Shown here piece after piece: positions 24,001 to 36,186 of a DNA stretch of 64,000 nt. A program made the translations under genes and the position numbers. The stretch is from NCBI GenBank assembly GCA_031763025.1, contig JASSKH010000020.1, positions 5,830,667 to 5,894,666 on the forward strand, read 5' to 3'. Positions within the stretch are counted from its first letter, which is position 1. Each line of letters starts with the position of its first letter. The DNA is from Macrocystis pyrifera (lineage: Eukaryota > Sar > Phaeophyceae > Laminariales > Laminariaceae). Under the pieces are notes generated by a model that saw nothing but the letters and a program-made list of their open reading frames with translations, ran no database searches and was not told the DNA's origin.

Positions 24001-24202
24001 CAGCAACGCGATCGCGCCCGACGCCGCCATCGCCAGCCAGAGCACCTAAAACACGCCTTGGTAACCCCCCCGTTCCTTCGCGAGTGACCAGCCGAGTCCC
24101 AGCTCCGCCGCTGGCGACAAGCGCCGTCGCCGCTCCGCCACCTGCTCGAGCCGCCGCCGCACCGCCCGGTGTTGGCCCAACCGACAGGAAGGGCCCGTGT
24201 CT

Positions 24203-25711
24203 TCATCCCGAACCAGAACCGCCACCACCTCCGGCCCCCCCACGACCCCCACCTGGGCGGAGCACCAGAGCCCGCGACCTACCAGCCTGCGCCGCCGCGC
24301 CACCTCGCATTCCCCCAGCTGGTGCCGCCGATCCACCGTCGAAGAGAGCTGCAGGAGACGAGGCGTCGGCCGGGGTATTCGCATGCACGAATTTGCAGTC
24401 GGAGAACCGGCATTCGCCCGTGGATGAAAACATCCAGCACAGCGCGGCGTTCTTCTTTCTGGCCGGACCCATCTTGGCGGGGCCGAGGCTTTGGCTCCGC
24501 TTGGATGCCCCATCCCGGCTGTCGCGTGGAACTTGGAGACCTTCGACGAGCCTCAGAACGTCGCTACCGGACGAGCAAAAGGAGGGCGTGCGACTAAGCG
24601 CAGGGGCAGGCGGCGCGTCAAACACGGCGTTGAACTGCGGGGGAACAGTCAACGGACGATCTTGCTGGGCGAACCTCATGAGGTCGTTCACCCAAAGACG
24701 TAGGTCGTCGTTCACCATTTCGTTCGTAACAACCCGCGTCGCGGAGCCGGAAAGCAAAACGATGTTGCTGAAAGTGTGACTGCGAAGACCAGCAGTCGCG
24801 GATGTAAAAGAGGCGTCGACGGGTGCCAACCGGTCAAGGCACGCGCGGTCGTCGGCGACGTCAGCCGAGAGTCCAACTGTATGAACCGCCATAAGAGCCT
24901 GGCGCAAGAGGTCCAGGCGGTCCGCGACCATCACCAGGTGGTCGACCGGGCGTTCGGTACGTGGCCCATACGAGGCCACGTCAAAATTGCTGACGGCACG
25001 AAGCTGAACCGCCACCACCGCCGTAACATTGACGCCCTCACCCACGAACGACTGGATATCCGCGGCCGACTCGTCGAGGTTCGGGGGCAAGCGTCCCCGA
25101 AGCAGCCAATGTTTGCGAGACGACATTTTCTTCAACATGGCCGTGTCGTCAGTAAGCTGCGATTTCTATACCTGACGCTCCCTCGCGTCTCCGCTGTCCC
25201 GCAGAGAAGGCTCACGGTCGGAAACGTTGTCCACAAACTGCTGGGGGGGTACTTCGTTGTGGGCGATCTTGGATGCGCTGCTGGTGACGGCGTCCCGAAG
25301 GCCAGCCACAGACAGAAGCACGTTGTCCAGTGTAGATTTGACGCCGAGGATATCCGTATCTATGCGGGAAAACTCGGATGCCACCTGGTTCTGCCAATGC
25401 AGAATGTCATCCTTCGATACCTCTCCCCCCGATGCTGCCGGCATAGATGGAGGACCAGCCGCAGTCGCAGTGGTAGCAGCAGCAGCAGCAGCGTTGGCCT
25501 GGCGAGCGGCCGCAGCAGCGTCTTTGACCTGGCGAGCCTCGGCCTCGGCTCTCCCAGCACGGCCTGCGTCGACCTCCGCTTGCAAAGCAGCTACAGCAGC
25601 ATGAGCATTCGCCTCAGCTTGTGTTTGCGCAGCAAACAACGCAGCCTGCGCCTCGCGCGCAGCAGTAGCCGCGTTGGCCGTGGCCTGCGGCGACTTGCTC
25701 TCGCCGGACAT
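24203..25711 (-). pseudogene. gag-like gene remnant, copy 2
   Basis: The N-terminal Ala-rich helix is intact (QVKDAAAAARQANAAAAAA). The central region and a complete C-x8-C-x4-C-x3-H finger (CWMFSSTGECRFSDCKFVH) are present. One in-frame TAG follows RERQV near 25166, where copy 1 has a Gln codon (RHIQKSQ); copy 3 shares the TAG. Apart from that codon the frame is open for about 500 residues, so this is the best-preserved gag. The finger suggests RNA binding, as in other gag proteins. Confidence 0.82.
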
Positions 25712-28700
25712 CCTGAACTCAAACTAGTCTGTATCACACCTTGGACCTGTAGCTTTGCCTCTGCTCCACTGCACTGTTACGTGTAGGTTGCGGCTACGTA
25801 CCAGACAAGGTGTGTGGATCAAGGGCCACGATCCATGCTACCGTGAATCACCGCAGTCATCTGATTGGCTAAACTTCTTACGTACGTACAAAATTCACAT
25901 TCTCTCATTCTTCCGAGAATACTCTGCATTATCTCTGCGCTGAAACTCTCAATAATTTTGAAATCGCCCGTTGGTATTATCAACTTCACTCAGCAGCAGC
26001 AGATACAGCAGCAGATATAGCAGCTGCAACGCACGTCTGTCGAGCTGTCGAGCGTCATACATGTTTCACCCGTGAGCCACCACACACCTCACACCGAGCA
26101 CGTACGTGAACACGAAACTGGCTCCCTCGGTCCGTCTACCTCTGCATACTGCTTCTACCTGGCCAATAGAAGCAGTAGTAGATGGATGCCCTCAACCGTA
26201 TATAATACGTAGCCTGTAAATTATACAAAATCATCAGTGTAGTCGTATTAGTATAGTAGTATCAGGTAGTTTGTGGCGTGCATGCTGCTTCTACCTTTAC
26301 TACAGTACATCATCTATCTGCGTAGTAGTTGTAGTGGTGTGCATTAGCAGTAACAGTATTATAGTAGTCATGCCCCATCTCATGGTACCGCTTGCTTGGT
26401 ACGTCGCCGTTGTATCGAAGTTATAGCATTATAAGAACAACAGTAGTATTATAGTAGGTCTTGTACTGTAGTGTAAAATTTATTCATGCTGCTTCTACCT
26501 GTACTGCGTCTACGTATTCCTGGTGGTGTATATATAATAGTAACAGTATTATATATAACAGTCATGCCCCAATCCATGGTATCGCGAGGTTATTTGACCT
26601 TTCTGAGGTTGTCTGTATATTGTGTGAGCGTTTGGTCAGCATGAGTACTTGGTAGTAGTATAGTTAGCAGTCGTAGTAGTAGTAGTAGTAGTACTGCTGT
26701 AGTAGTAGTGTACTAGGCAGTATTTTGTAGAGTGTATGCTGCTGCAACCTGTACTACTACATCTGCGTAGTAGTGGTAGTGGTGTGTGGTGACGGTATAT
26801 ATAGTAGTCAACCCGTGCTACCGCGTGCATATAGTAGTAGTGTGGTGATCACCACAGGAAGAGTAGTACTTAGTTCCTGCCGACTAGTATTAATAATTAT
26901 TACTATTTCCTTCGAGCAACACGCTAACCCATGGCTCCCGTTTCCGCCAAGAGCAGCTATACCGGTGTTACTTGTGACTCCCTTTTCGCCCTGCGACGCC
27001 CCCGGGATTTCACGTTACCCACATCCCGAAGGGGAATCTTGTATTACTTTGTACCAAATGAACTTTTTTTTACCGAATACTTTACTTTTCTCGTCCGGCC
27101 GCGGGTCTTCTCTCGCACTCTAGGCTGCGTGACACACAGGAAGCCCGCGTGTACACCACGGCGCAAGTGCGAGCCCCGCCTGAGGTCCGTGGCGCGTGCT
27201 CTGGGCCTCCGAAGTCGAGAATTCTGGCAAATAACTACGGGGAGTCATTCCGATCTGCTAGAGCCAAGCAGGACAATGGAGACCCCACAAGTTTTAATAT
27301 TTTTGCCTGCTGCTGGCTACTGCTGTATCATGTCTGATCACACCGTCCCTTGAGCTCTCTGCAGAGGCAGCCACGGCACAGCAACAGTCGTTCATCAAGC
27401 TCTCCCTTTCGTGACGGCCACAGACAGGGCATTTTTTTGTGTGTGTGGGCCGTGATTCCAGTCGACCTAGGAAGTAGGAACGAACGCATACATAATCTCG
27501 AGAAAGGTGCAACTATTTGGATGCTGCGCAGGGGCAGGACGATTCGTACGAACTTCTTCCGTATTGCAAAAGCAACGCCCAGCCACGGTGCGCACTACAA
27601 CAGCAGTAGCAGTACAACAGCAGTGTTCGAATAGTATGTGTGTGTGCAGTGTTCACCAGGTCGAGCAACCGAGTATTCGTGGTCTCGTGTTCTTTTTATC
27701 GGTGCAATAGGCTGGGAAGCCTACCCGTCGTGGCCAGCAGTCAACAATAATCCCGCACGAGCACGAGAATTTCCTCTGCCGAAATTCCTCTGCGTTGAAA
27801 ATCTCAATAATTTTGAAATCACCCGTTTTTATTACCAACCTCACTCAGCAGCAGCAGATAGATACGACAGCAGCAGATACAGCAGCAGGGACAGCAGCAG
27901 CCATACACGTCTGTCGAGCTGTCGAGCGTCATACATGTTTCACCGGTGAGCCCTTTGACGTACACCACATACCTCACACCGAGCACGTACGTGCAAACGA
28001 AACTGGCTCCCTCGGTCCGTCTGCCTCTGCATGCTGCTTCTACCTGGCCAATAGAAGCAGTAGTAGATAGATGCCCTCAACCGTATATAATACGTAGCCT
28101 GTGCATTTTACAAAATCATCAGTATAATAGTCGTAGTAGTATAGTATCAGGTAGTTTGTGGCGTGCATGCTACTTCTACCTTTACTACAGTACATCAGAT
28201 TATGTCTGCGTAGTAGTAGTGGTGTACATTAACAGTAACAGTATAGTAGTCATGCCCCCAGCTCATGGTACCGCTTGCATGCTACGTCACCGTTGTATCG
28301 AAATTTTTGTATTATTGGAACAACAGTAGTACTAATAGTAGGTATTATTGTTATGCTGGCCATCCAACAACCTGTGGTGCTGTTCTAAAAGGGACTAACA
28401 GAAAGTGAAGAACACTCCAGAACAAAAGCGCGCAGTACCAGCAGTAGTAGGTATATTGTAGTGTAACATTTATTCATGCTTCTACCTGTACTGCATCCAT
28501 CTACGTATTTCTGGTGATGGTGTATATATAATAGCAACAGTATTACATATAGCAGTCATGCCCCAATCCATGGAACCGCGTGGTTATTTGACCTCTCTGA
28601 GGTTGTCTGTATATTGTATGAGCATTTGGTCAGCAGTAGCATTAGTATTAGTAGTAGTATAGTTAGTAGTCGTAGTAGTAGTACTACTACTGCTGTAGTA

Positions 28701-29227
28701 GTAGTGTACCAGGCAGTATTTTGTAAAGTGTATGCTGCTGCAATCTGTACTAATACTACATCTGCGTAGTAGTGGTAGTAGTGTATAGTGGCGGTATATA
28801 TAGTAGTCAACCCATGCTACCGCGTGCATTTTAGTGACGTACAATCCACCACAGAATGAGTAGTACTTAGTTCCTGCCGGCTACTATCAATACTTATTAT
28901 TCTTTCCTTCTAGCAACACGCTAACCCATGGCTCCCGTTTCCGCCAAGAACAGCCATACGGGTGTTACCTGTGACTCCCTTTCTTGATGTGCGACGCCCC
29001 AGGGATTTCACGTTACCCACATCCCAAAGGGGAACCTTGTATCTGTGGTACCACATGGGTGACAGGCCTCGTCCAGTTTCACGTATACAGAGAAAAGCTC
29101 TTCGTAAGGATCTCCCATACATATATCTTGATCTAACATGCACGCATGGTATCAACTGTTTCATCCGGTCTCCGGTGATAAATTTGATGTTCGTCTCTTT
29201 CATTATTAATAATCGTACAACTATTTA
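25712..29227. other. Unit 3 TAG-rich repeat region, no gene seen
   Basis: Partial block equivalent to 9434-10950, followed by one full 2-kb block (26809-28807) and then the shared tail. Numerous CAG, TAG and GTA triplet clusters. No protein or RNA gene recognised. Confidence 0.6.
26809..28807 (+). repeat. 2-kb tandem block, single extra copy in unit 3
   Basis: The sequence CAACCC(A/G)TGCTACCGCGTGC at 26809 recurs at 28808, a period of 1999 bp. The block is absent from unit 2 and present twice in unit 4. It is built from the same TAG-rich sequence as the flanking partial copy plus about 0.75 kb (about 27055-27800) not found in unit 2. Confidence 0.8.
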
Positions 29228-29241
29228 CGGGGGGCCATAGT

Positions 29242-29578
29242 GCCGGCGTCCCCGGTGCCTTGGTAGGTGGTCCGCGTACCTATCAAGATCAATTTCGTGG
29301 GTTCAAGTCTCACCGCGTGCATGCTCGTAGGGGCTTTTTCTTGCATAAAAGAGATTGATTATTAGCGGAAAGCGCGAGAGCGTGAGTTAGCTATTCGATG
29401 ACAATCGACGAGCAGTGGGAATGCTGAGCCCTGTGCGCGATAAAAAATAAAGGCACGAACCGGGGGGGAGAAGGGAAGACACCTGTGACCACGGCTTGTC
29501 CAGAAGGTCGTCGAGGGTAAAATCTCTTACGAATTAGGCTGGAAAGTGAAAGTGATGAGTAAAAAAAAAAAAAAAAAA
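29242..29578 (+). mobile_element. tRNA-headed SINE, copy 1
   Basis: About 337 bp ending in an 18-A tail (29561-29578). Its first 85 bp contain A-box-like TGCCTTGGTAGG and B-box-like GGTTCAAGTCT promoter elements, and a T-arm that folds (GTGGG, loop, CTCAC). The acceptor stem does not pair, so it is tRNA-derived and not a tRNA gene. It splits the MITE after CCATAGT. The only visible target duplication is 2 bp (GT). The same insertion is at 57306-57646 and absent at 10967. Confidence 0.8.
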
Positions 29579-30552
29579 TGTAAATAGGACCAAATATTGT
29601 TGGTAAGAATAGGTAAATACAAGGCTTTCCTTCGGAGTGGGTATTCCGTCGTTTCGTGTACATATAACTGCAATTAATTGGCGACATAGCCCAAAGCCAA
29701 CCAAACTAAATGTATTTGTGTAAGAAACGGTGAAGGATGTAATAATCGCGTTTATTTATGAATGTAATGTGAAACGAAAGATCGGGTGACGCAAGAGTAA
29801 GAATGACATTCGTCTAATAATAAGAACATATTTCATCAGTGTGGGGAGAGAGTGGAGTAGTGCTGGGCATGTGGATGATATACAACATACAGGCTGTTGT
29901 TTAAAGGAAGGTTTGGCACAGGAGAGAAAGCAGCAGTGCCGGCAACGACAACGGTTATGGAAATGTTGTATAGTTTGTTGCTGGGCGGCCGCGATTTCGA
30001 TGTAGCCAGCATAGGAGTTTGGATGAGACATGATATATGTGTAAATAGTCTTCCAGGACGCTGTAGTAACGAGGCGGGAGGCCCAGAATGTGGATATGTT
30101 CGCTGTTGAACCCGTTGGATATGTGTAGGAAGAAATAATCATGATTTTGGGAAATGTGGGAAACAAATTGTTTCCTTTCGTTCGTCCTGGATGGTGACAA
30201 TCTGCTTGGCGTACTGCTTCGGAATTCCGCGAAGCCCTGGAGCAGGCGAAATGGAAGGGAGTCTTTTTGCGCTTGATGACGATGTCTCCGTCTTTGGTGG
30301 TGGAGTCCGTCAGGCGGCAGTTGTAGCACTTGCCACGGACCTGGTCGAAGTAAACATATAGGGTGCGCGGGGCGGGAGTGGCGTGCAGGGAATGGCGGGG
30401 GAGGGGGGGGGGCAGAGTTCATTATTTGTACTACTCTACAGCGGCACAACAGCAGCACGTAATCGCTTGCTATACGACGGCAGCAGCAGCAGCAGAAGCA
30501 ACAAGTACGTAATTTCATTGACGATACAGAAATATGTAGACACACAAGTGTA

Positions 30553-30890
30553 CCGGCGTCCCCGGTGGCTTGGTAGGTGGTCCGCGTGCCTATCAAGATC
30601 AATTTCGTGGGTTCAAATCTCACCGAGTGCATGCTCGTAGGGACTTTTTCTTGCATAAAAAATTGATAAGCGGAAAGCGCGAGAGCGTGAGTTAGCTACA
30701 TTCGATGAAAATCGATGAGCAGTGGGAATGCTGAACCCTATGCGCGACAAAAAATAAAGGCAAGTAAGTACCGGGGGGGAAAAGGGACGACACCTGTGAC
30801 CACGGCTTGTCCAGAAGATCGTCGAGGGTAAAACCTCCTACGAGTGGGCTGGAAAGTAAAAGTGATGATGAAAAAAAAAAAAAAAAAAAA
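30553..30890 (+). mobile_element. tRNA-headed SINE, copy 2 (inside the 3.6-kb element)
   Basis: Same family, with A-box TGGCTTGGTAGG, B-box GGTTCAAATCT and a 20-A tail (30871-30890). GTAC lies on both sides. The other 3.6-kb copy has the uninterrupted site near 38170-38185, so it inserted after the two copies separated. Confidence 0.85.
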
Positions 30891-31129
30891 GTACAGTACA
30901 CACACAAATCACGTCCAGCATGATGTACGGCAACAACGCAGCAGCACCACAAAAAAAATCACTGACGATACAGAAATATATACACACGCACAAGTTTAAG
31001 TGTAATAGCTACACAAATCATGTCCAGCATGATGTACGGCAACAACTCAGCAGCGCCACAAAACGACCACGAAACACAATTATCGAGTACATACAAACAT
31101 TCAGTGAATATTGCGGCAACACTAAAAGC

Positions 31130-31133
<4 letters not shown>

Positions 31134-31178
<45 letters not shown>
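31134..31178 (+). repeat. (CAG)15 microsatellite
   Basis: Fifteen uninterrupted CAG units. The homologous segment in the other copy (about 37880-37935 as CTG) is interrupted by CTT, with the longest pure run about five units. Expansion or interruption loss in this copy is likely. Confidence 0.9.
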
Positions 31179-31183
<5 letters not shown>

Positions 31184-33307
31184 GCAACGGATCGCCACAG
31201 CGTTGGCAGCAGCAGCATAGCAGCGATATGAAAAGAAGGGAGAAAAAAAGTATGTACCCCGAGGCCGTCCGAAAAGTATTTTCGGTACCTCACTATAGAC
31301 CCACCTCCGCATGCTGTACGGCAACAACGCAGCAGCAGCATAGCAACAACACGAAATACGAGAAAAAGTAGTACGTACGCAAAATGCAGGAGCAAAACGA
31401 CCAAAATATTTTTTTTACGTATAAAAAAAAACATTTGGGTACAAAAATGGCCAATAAAAACAATAATCCGCGTTGGCAGCAACCGCATACGTAGCAACGA
31501 TATGAAAATAAGGAAGAAAAAAAGTATGTACCCTGGTATGCCGCAATCGCAAAACCTACGGAATTTCATTGACGATACCGAAATATGTACGCACAAAAGT
31601 ACAGCATGATGTACGGCAACAAAAAACGCAGCAGCACCACAGCAGCATAGCAACGATATATATGAAAATAACCAAGCCAAAAACGAGAAATTGCAGTACG
31701 TACGCAAAATGCAGGAGCAAAACGACAAAAATATTTTTTCACGTATCAACAGGAACCATTTGGGTACAAAAACTACCAAGAAAAACAGTAATCCGAGTAC
31801 ATACGAACATTCAGTGGATATTGCGGCAGCACATTAGCAGCAGCAGCAGCTACAGCAGCTACAGCATTAGCAGCAGCAGAAGCTGCAACGAATCGCCGCA
31901 GCGTTGGCAGCAGCAGCAGCACCAGCAGCAGCAGCATAGCAACGATATGAAAATAAGGAAGAAAAAAAGCATGTACCCTGGTATGCCGCCATCGCAAAAC
32001 CTACGGAATTGACGATCCGAAAATATGTACGCTTCCAGCATGATGCACGGCAACAACGCAGCAGCACTACATACAGCAGCAGCAGCAATTGCACAGGAGC
32101 AGCAGGTGAACAGCACGGCAACAACGCAGCAGCACTGCAGCAGCAGCGAGTGCACAGGAGAAGCAGGTGCACAGCAGCAGCAGCACTCATGGCGTGGCGC
32201 TGACAGCAGCAGCAGCAGCAGCGGCAGCCGAAAACGAGCAAAAAATGAGTACGTGGGGTCACCAAAACATGTACACACAGAAATCGTGTGCATGCACCGA
32301 AAATGCACCACAGTAGCAGCAGCACTCACGTCGTTCGGTGCAGCGGTGATGGCGACAGCTGAATCCTCCGTTCCTTCGTTCACGTCCCGCAAACAGTTGT
32401 GCATGTGCGCGTTCGCGTGCACTGTGCGTAAGAGGAGCCGACGCAACGCACGAAGGGGAAAGAACGAGCATGGATGAGTCAAAAAAAAAAAAAACGCTTT
32501 GACGTAGGATTGCATGCAAAAAGGCAATTGAAAACCCCAAAAAAACGTACTGGCAACAAACAGCATGCACAATAGACGTAAGACACTCACCACTGTCAGC
32601 AGTCTCGAGGGAGTACGAGACAGTCCCTTCCTTGATCGGGCGAGCACAGAACTCGCAGTCGGTTGCCCTGTCAGGATGATCCCGCCACCACGCACGTGAG
32701 ATCCTTGCAGGTGGCGAAGGCCACGTTTTTGCCACCAGGCGCGGAGTTCTTGACCAAGTGCTGATCCGTGCACTGGTCGCAAACAGCCGGCACCAGGTCG
32801 GTCTTTGTCGTTGCCGCTCTCTTGCCAGAGGGCGAGGACCACGCACCTCTCGACGAGGGGGAGGTGAGCTTAGGGGGCGTGGAGAAGTGAGAGGCGGGGG
32901 TTGCAGCACCAGCAGGTTCGCCACCGACAGCAGCAGCTTGGCTGCCGACAGCTGCACCTATCTATGCCGTTCGTCGAAGGCGAGACGGCTCTTTTAGGCG
33001 CCGTGCGAAGAGCTGTCTTTGGTTGGCAGTTTGCGGAAGAAGAAAGAAGAAAAGGTCGTTTGGCTGTTCGGCTGTTTCAAAGAAGGAAGAAAGGTTGTTT
33101 GTGGCATTTCGGCTGTTTCAAAGAAGGAAGAAAGGTTGTTTGGCTGTTCGGCTGTTTCAAAGAAGAAGGGTTGTTTGCGAAGAGCTGTCTATCAGTCGGT
33201 CTGTCTGCCAAGAGCTAGCAAGTGACAACGACCTCAAAAATCGTAATTATAGTTGTATCTATACAAGTTTTGTGTGTACCGTAGGTCCTATTTACTATGG
33301 TCCCCCG

Positions 33308-35502
33308 TAAATAGCTGTAGCATCAAAATCTCCCAAGGTGCTATCTTGCGTAATAAGATCTCAGTACGTACAACAATCCTTCGTCGACGGGAGCATCAAT
33401 CGTCATTCGTAGCATTGTTGATGCGAGACGATCCGATGCAATATATCAAGCTGGTTCACGCTCGCTTCCTTAGCAACTCATATTCTCGTTCGTCAGCCTT
33501 GTCGTTAAGTCTGTATACCCTCTATTGTTTCCGCCCTACGCGCGTGCTGTACTGTAGTTAGGAACAAATTGCTGCAGCCCTCAAGCCGGACCTGAGACCG
33601 TGCTCTCAAAGTGGCGTCGACCGCAGCACTCTCACATGCCATCTGGCATATACCTCGTATTACGGGGGACCATAGTAAATAGGACCAAATATTGTTAGTA
33701 GAGGTGGGGAAATGTATAGGTTTTTGTGTCTACCATAGGTCCTATTTACTATGGTCCCCCGTAATAGTACATGAAATCATGAAACACTTGAGATAGACTA
33801 CAGCAGTGCAAAAAAAAAGCGTGTGCACTCCGGGTGTTGGTTTTCTTTTCTTGGTTCCCCTTGGTGTTTTTAGTTTGTTCTCGGGTTCTGACGAGGGTGT
33901 TTCCCGGTGATCGACGAGAGTAGCCTCATTTCTGCTTCGTTGTTTCTGGAGATATTATTTTGGGGTCGATCGACGTTGAATCTCATCGTGCACGTAAAAG
34001 CGTGTCGTCTCCTAAAAAATAGCTCGTAGCAAGTATACTCCCCGGTAGCCGTTTCACCCCTTACCTTGGTAACCCTACAGCTTTACGTCAGCATACGCTA
34101 CTGTTTATGTTGTCCTCGTACAAACGGTATCGTGTACAATACCAAGCACGCGGTGGCATATTATCTCGTCCCTGGATCGCGAGAAATCATTATGTACACC
34201 ACTTTAAAGTGAAGAATTCATTCAAATATCTCGATCTTCAGAGCCACTCACTCGTTCATCTTAGTTAGGCAGTTCGTCCCGATAGAGACCAAGATGCCCT
34301 TACCTACAGCAGGTGATACCATATTACTGTACTCTCGGGTATCAGCTGCAACTCATTTGGTTCGTGTTTGTGGTTTCAAAGCGTTCACATGGGGAAAGGG
34401 TTTTTTTCATTCGAGTCGGCACCTTTCGTCGCATGTCCTTCGAAGTACGCGCTGACGTTGGCCACGACCGCTCCCAACGCATCATGACACATACACACAT
34501 GGAGGCACAGAACGTGTCAAAACGAAGAAATTAATGTGCATGCCTCATATAGCGCTACAAGAATGTCTGATTCATCAACCAGACGTCGGGATGGCGACCG
34601 TACTACCACATGAATCATGCGGCAGAAGTGCCAAAGTAGATCAGTTGTGGTAGGCTTCCATCCATGGAGGACGTGCCTCACCCCCACCGCGCATAAACCT
34701 TTCGTTCCCTCCTTCCTCTTCACATCGAAGCGGCTGAAATCTAGACAAGGCAAACCCAAGGTGCGTCTATTAATAGACTGCTGTTGTGCGCGGAGGTCAG
34801 GTGAGGGCATTCACGTGACGAAGAGATTTTTGTTCATTGAGAGGGAATTGACTGAAGGAAGCGGGCGTCGAGAGTATATTCAAAGTAGGAGTTGCGCGTA
34901 CCACCCTCTCGTTAAACGTCATCACGGCCAGGCGTGAACATCATAGCGCGGACAGAAACCAAGCAGATAGACTACTGCTGCAAAACCTGTTAAGCAAACC
35001 TCCTCCGAAGGGTCAGATTACGCGGCCGTCTTACAAAGGGGATATTCAGCACTACCCCCCCCCCCCCCCCCGATCATTACCGTTTTGTTCCGGAGAACAG
35101 GTGGGCCGCGGTCGCTCTCGATACCTACCGAGAGAGAGCGAGACGTGTACCTTGTAACTTTCCGCCACACGTCATCTGGGGGGATTTTCTGTGTTTGCCA
35201 ACACAACTAATATTTATACCGTTTGCGCAGATTTCCGCAGGGTCTAAGAATTGTACCGGAATGGATGTTTAGCCAATCGATCCCGATCCCGCCGAGCCGG
35301 GCAGCCAAAATACCTTAAACAATAACACGATAGCAAGAGTAGAGTAGAGTATGTTGGGGCCGCGTAATAATTAAACACCAGACAACAAAAAGAGTAGGAA
35401 GCGTTGTCTCGAGCGATTGCGGTGCGTTCGGACGACGACGACTGCGCGAGCTGCGCCCGCACCCGTGCAGCATGACGATGATCTGGAACAATTGGGCTAT
35501 TA
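33308..35502. other. Unit 3 spacer between the two 3.6-kb elements
   Basis: Ordinary unit sequence equivalent to 11054-13283 and 57734-59924, left between the two insertions. It contains one intact MITE and no recognised gene. A C-run lies at 35056-35071. Confidence 0.7.
33663..33761 (+). mobile_element. MITE copy, 99 bp, near-consensus
   Basis: Both ends are intact (CGGGGGACCATAGTAAATAG and its complement) with TA on each side. It is one of the best-preserved copies and could serve as the family reference. Confidence 0.88.
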
Positions 35503-35829
35503 CGGGGGACCATAGTAACTAGGACCTACGGTACAGACAAGAACCTATATAGATACAACTATAATTACGATTTTTGAGGTCGTTGTCACTTGCTAGCTCT
35601 TGGCAGACAGACCGACTGATAGACAGCTCTTCGCAAACAGCCCTTCTTCTTTGAAACAGCCGAACAGCCAGCCAAACAACCTTTCTTCCTTCTTTGAAAC
35701 AGCCGAACAGCCAAACAACCTTTCTTCTTTCTTCTTCCGCAAACTGCCAACCAATAGACAGCTCTTCGCACGGCGCCTAAAAGTGACGTCTCGCCTTCGA
35801 CGAACGGCATAGATAGGTGCAGCTGTCGG

Positions 35830-36186
35830 CGGTCAAGCTGCTGCTGTCGGTGGCGAACCTGCTGGTGCTGCAACCCCTGCCTCTCCCTTCTCCACGCCCC
35901 CTAAGCTCACCTCCCCCTCGTCGAGAGGCGCGTGGTCCTCGCCCTCTGGCAAGAGAGCGGCAACGACAAAGACCGACCTGGTGCCGGCTGTTGTTTGCGA
36001 CCAGTGCACGGACCAGCACTTGGTCAAGAACTCCGCGCCTGGTGGCAAAAACGTGGCCTTCGCCACCTGCAAGGATCTCACGTGCGTGGTGGCGGGATCG
36101 TCCTGACAGGGCAACCGACTGCGAGTTATATGCTCGCCCGATCAAGGAAGGGACTGTCTCGTACTCCCTCGAGACTGCTGACAGTG
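35830..36186 (+). pseudogene. Cys-rich exon remnant of the 3.6-kb element
   Basis: One frame gives a Pro/Ser-rich stretch then VVCDQCTDQHLVKNSAPGG and FATCKDLTCVV before a stop. A second frame continues ATDCE(F/L)(C/Y)ARPIKEG and SYSLETADSG up to a GTGAGT donor-like site at 36187. Paired cysteines suggest a zinc-binding domain. The left copy keeps DCEFCARPIKEG where this one reads DCELYARPIKEG. The frame shift between blocks means either a small intron or decay. I do not recognise the family. Confidence 0.45.

Larger units (their letters stand above)
22030..25711 (-). mobile_element. Decayed YVDD retroelement, copy 2
   Basis: Same layout as copy 1, at the equivalent place in unit 3. Shared nonsense codons show it was duplicated together with the unit, not newly inserted. 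No terminal repeats or target duplication can be seen at its edges. Confidence 0.8.
29620..33259 (-). mobile_element. 3.6-kb element, left copy
   Basis: 3640 bp bounded by TA duplications (29618-29619 and 33260-33261) inside the MITE. Termini are CAAGGCTTTCC at the left and GTTGTATC at the right, without terminal inverted repeats. It is the reverse complement of 35552-39117. It contains repeated modules with GCATGATGTACGGCAACAAC, a (CAG)15 run, a second SINE and Cys-rich exon remnants on the minus strand. No transposase or polymerase motif is recognised. Orientation is set by the exon-like segments and an AATAAA (seen as TTTATT) near 29753. Confidence 0.75.
29228..33307 (+). mobile_element. 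MITE at locus A, interrupted twice (unit 3)
   Basis: MITE pieces at 29228-29241, 29579-29619 and 33260-33307 join into a normal copy like 10955-11053. The first gap is a SINE and the second a 3.6-kb element. This is nested insertion with known empty sites. Confidence 0.85.

Noticed and set aside
29242-29326. A functional tRNA gene
   Set aside because: A- and B-box-like elements and a T-arm are present, but the acceptor stem cannot pair, and a poly(A) tail about 230 bp further on shows it is a SINE head.
31018-31779. Long frames rich in Gln, Ala, Cys or Leu
   Set aside because: They are six-frame translations of CAG/CTG repeats and change between the two element copies.
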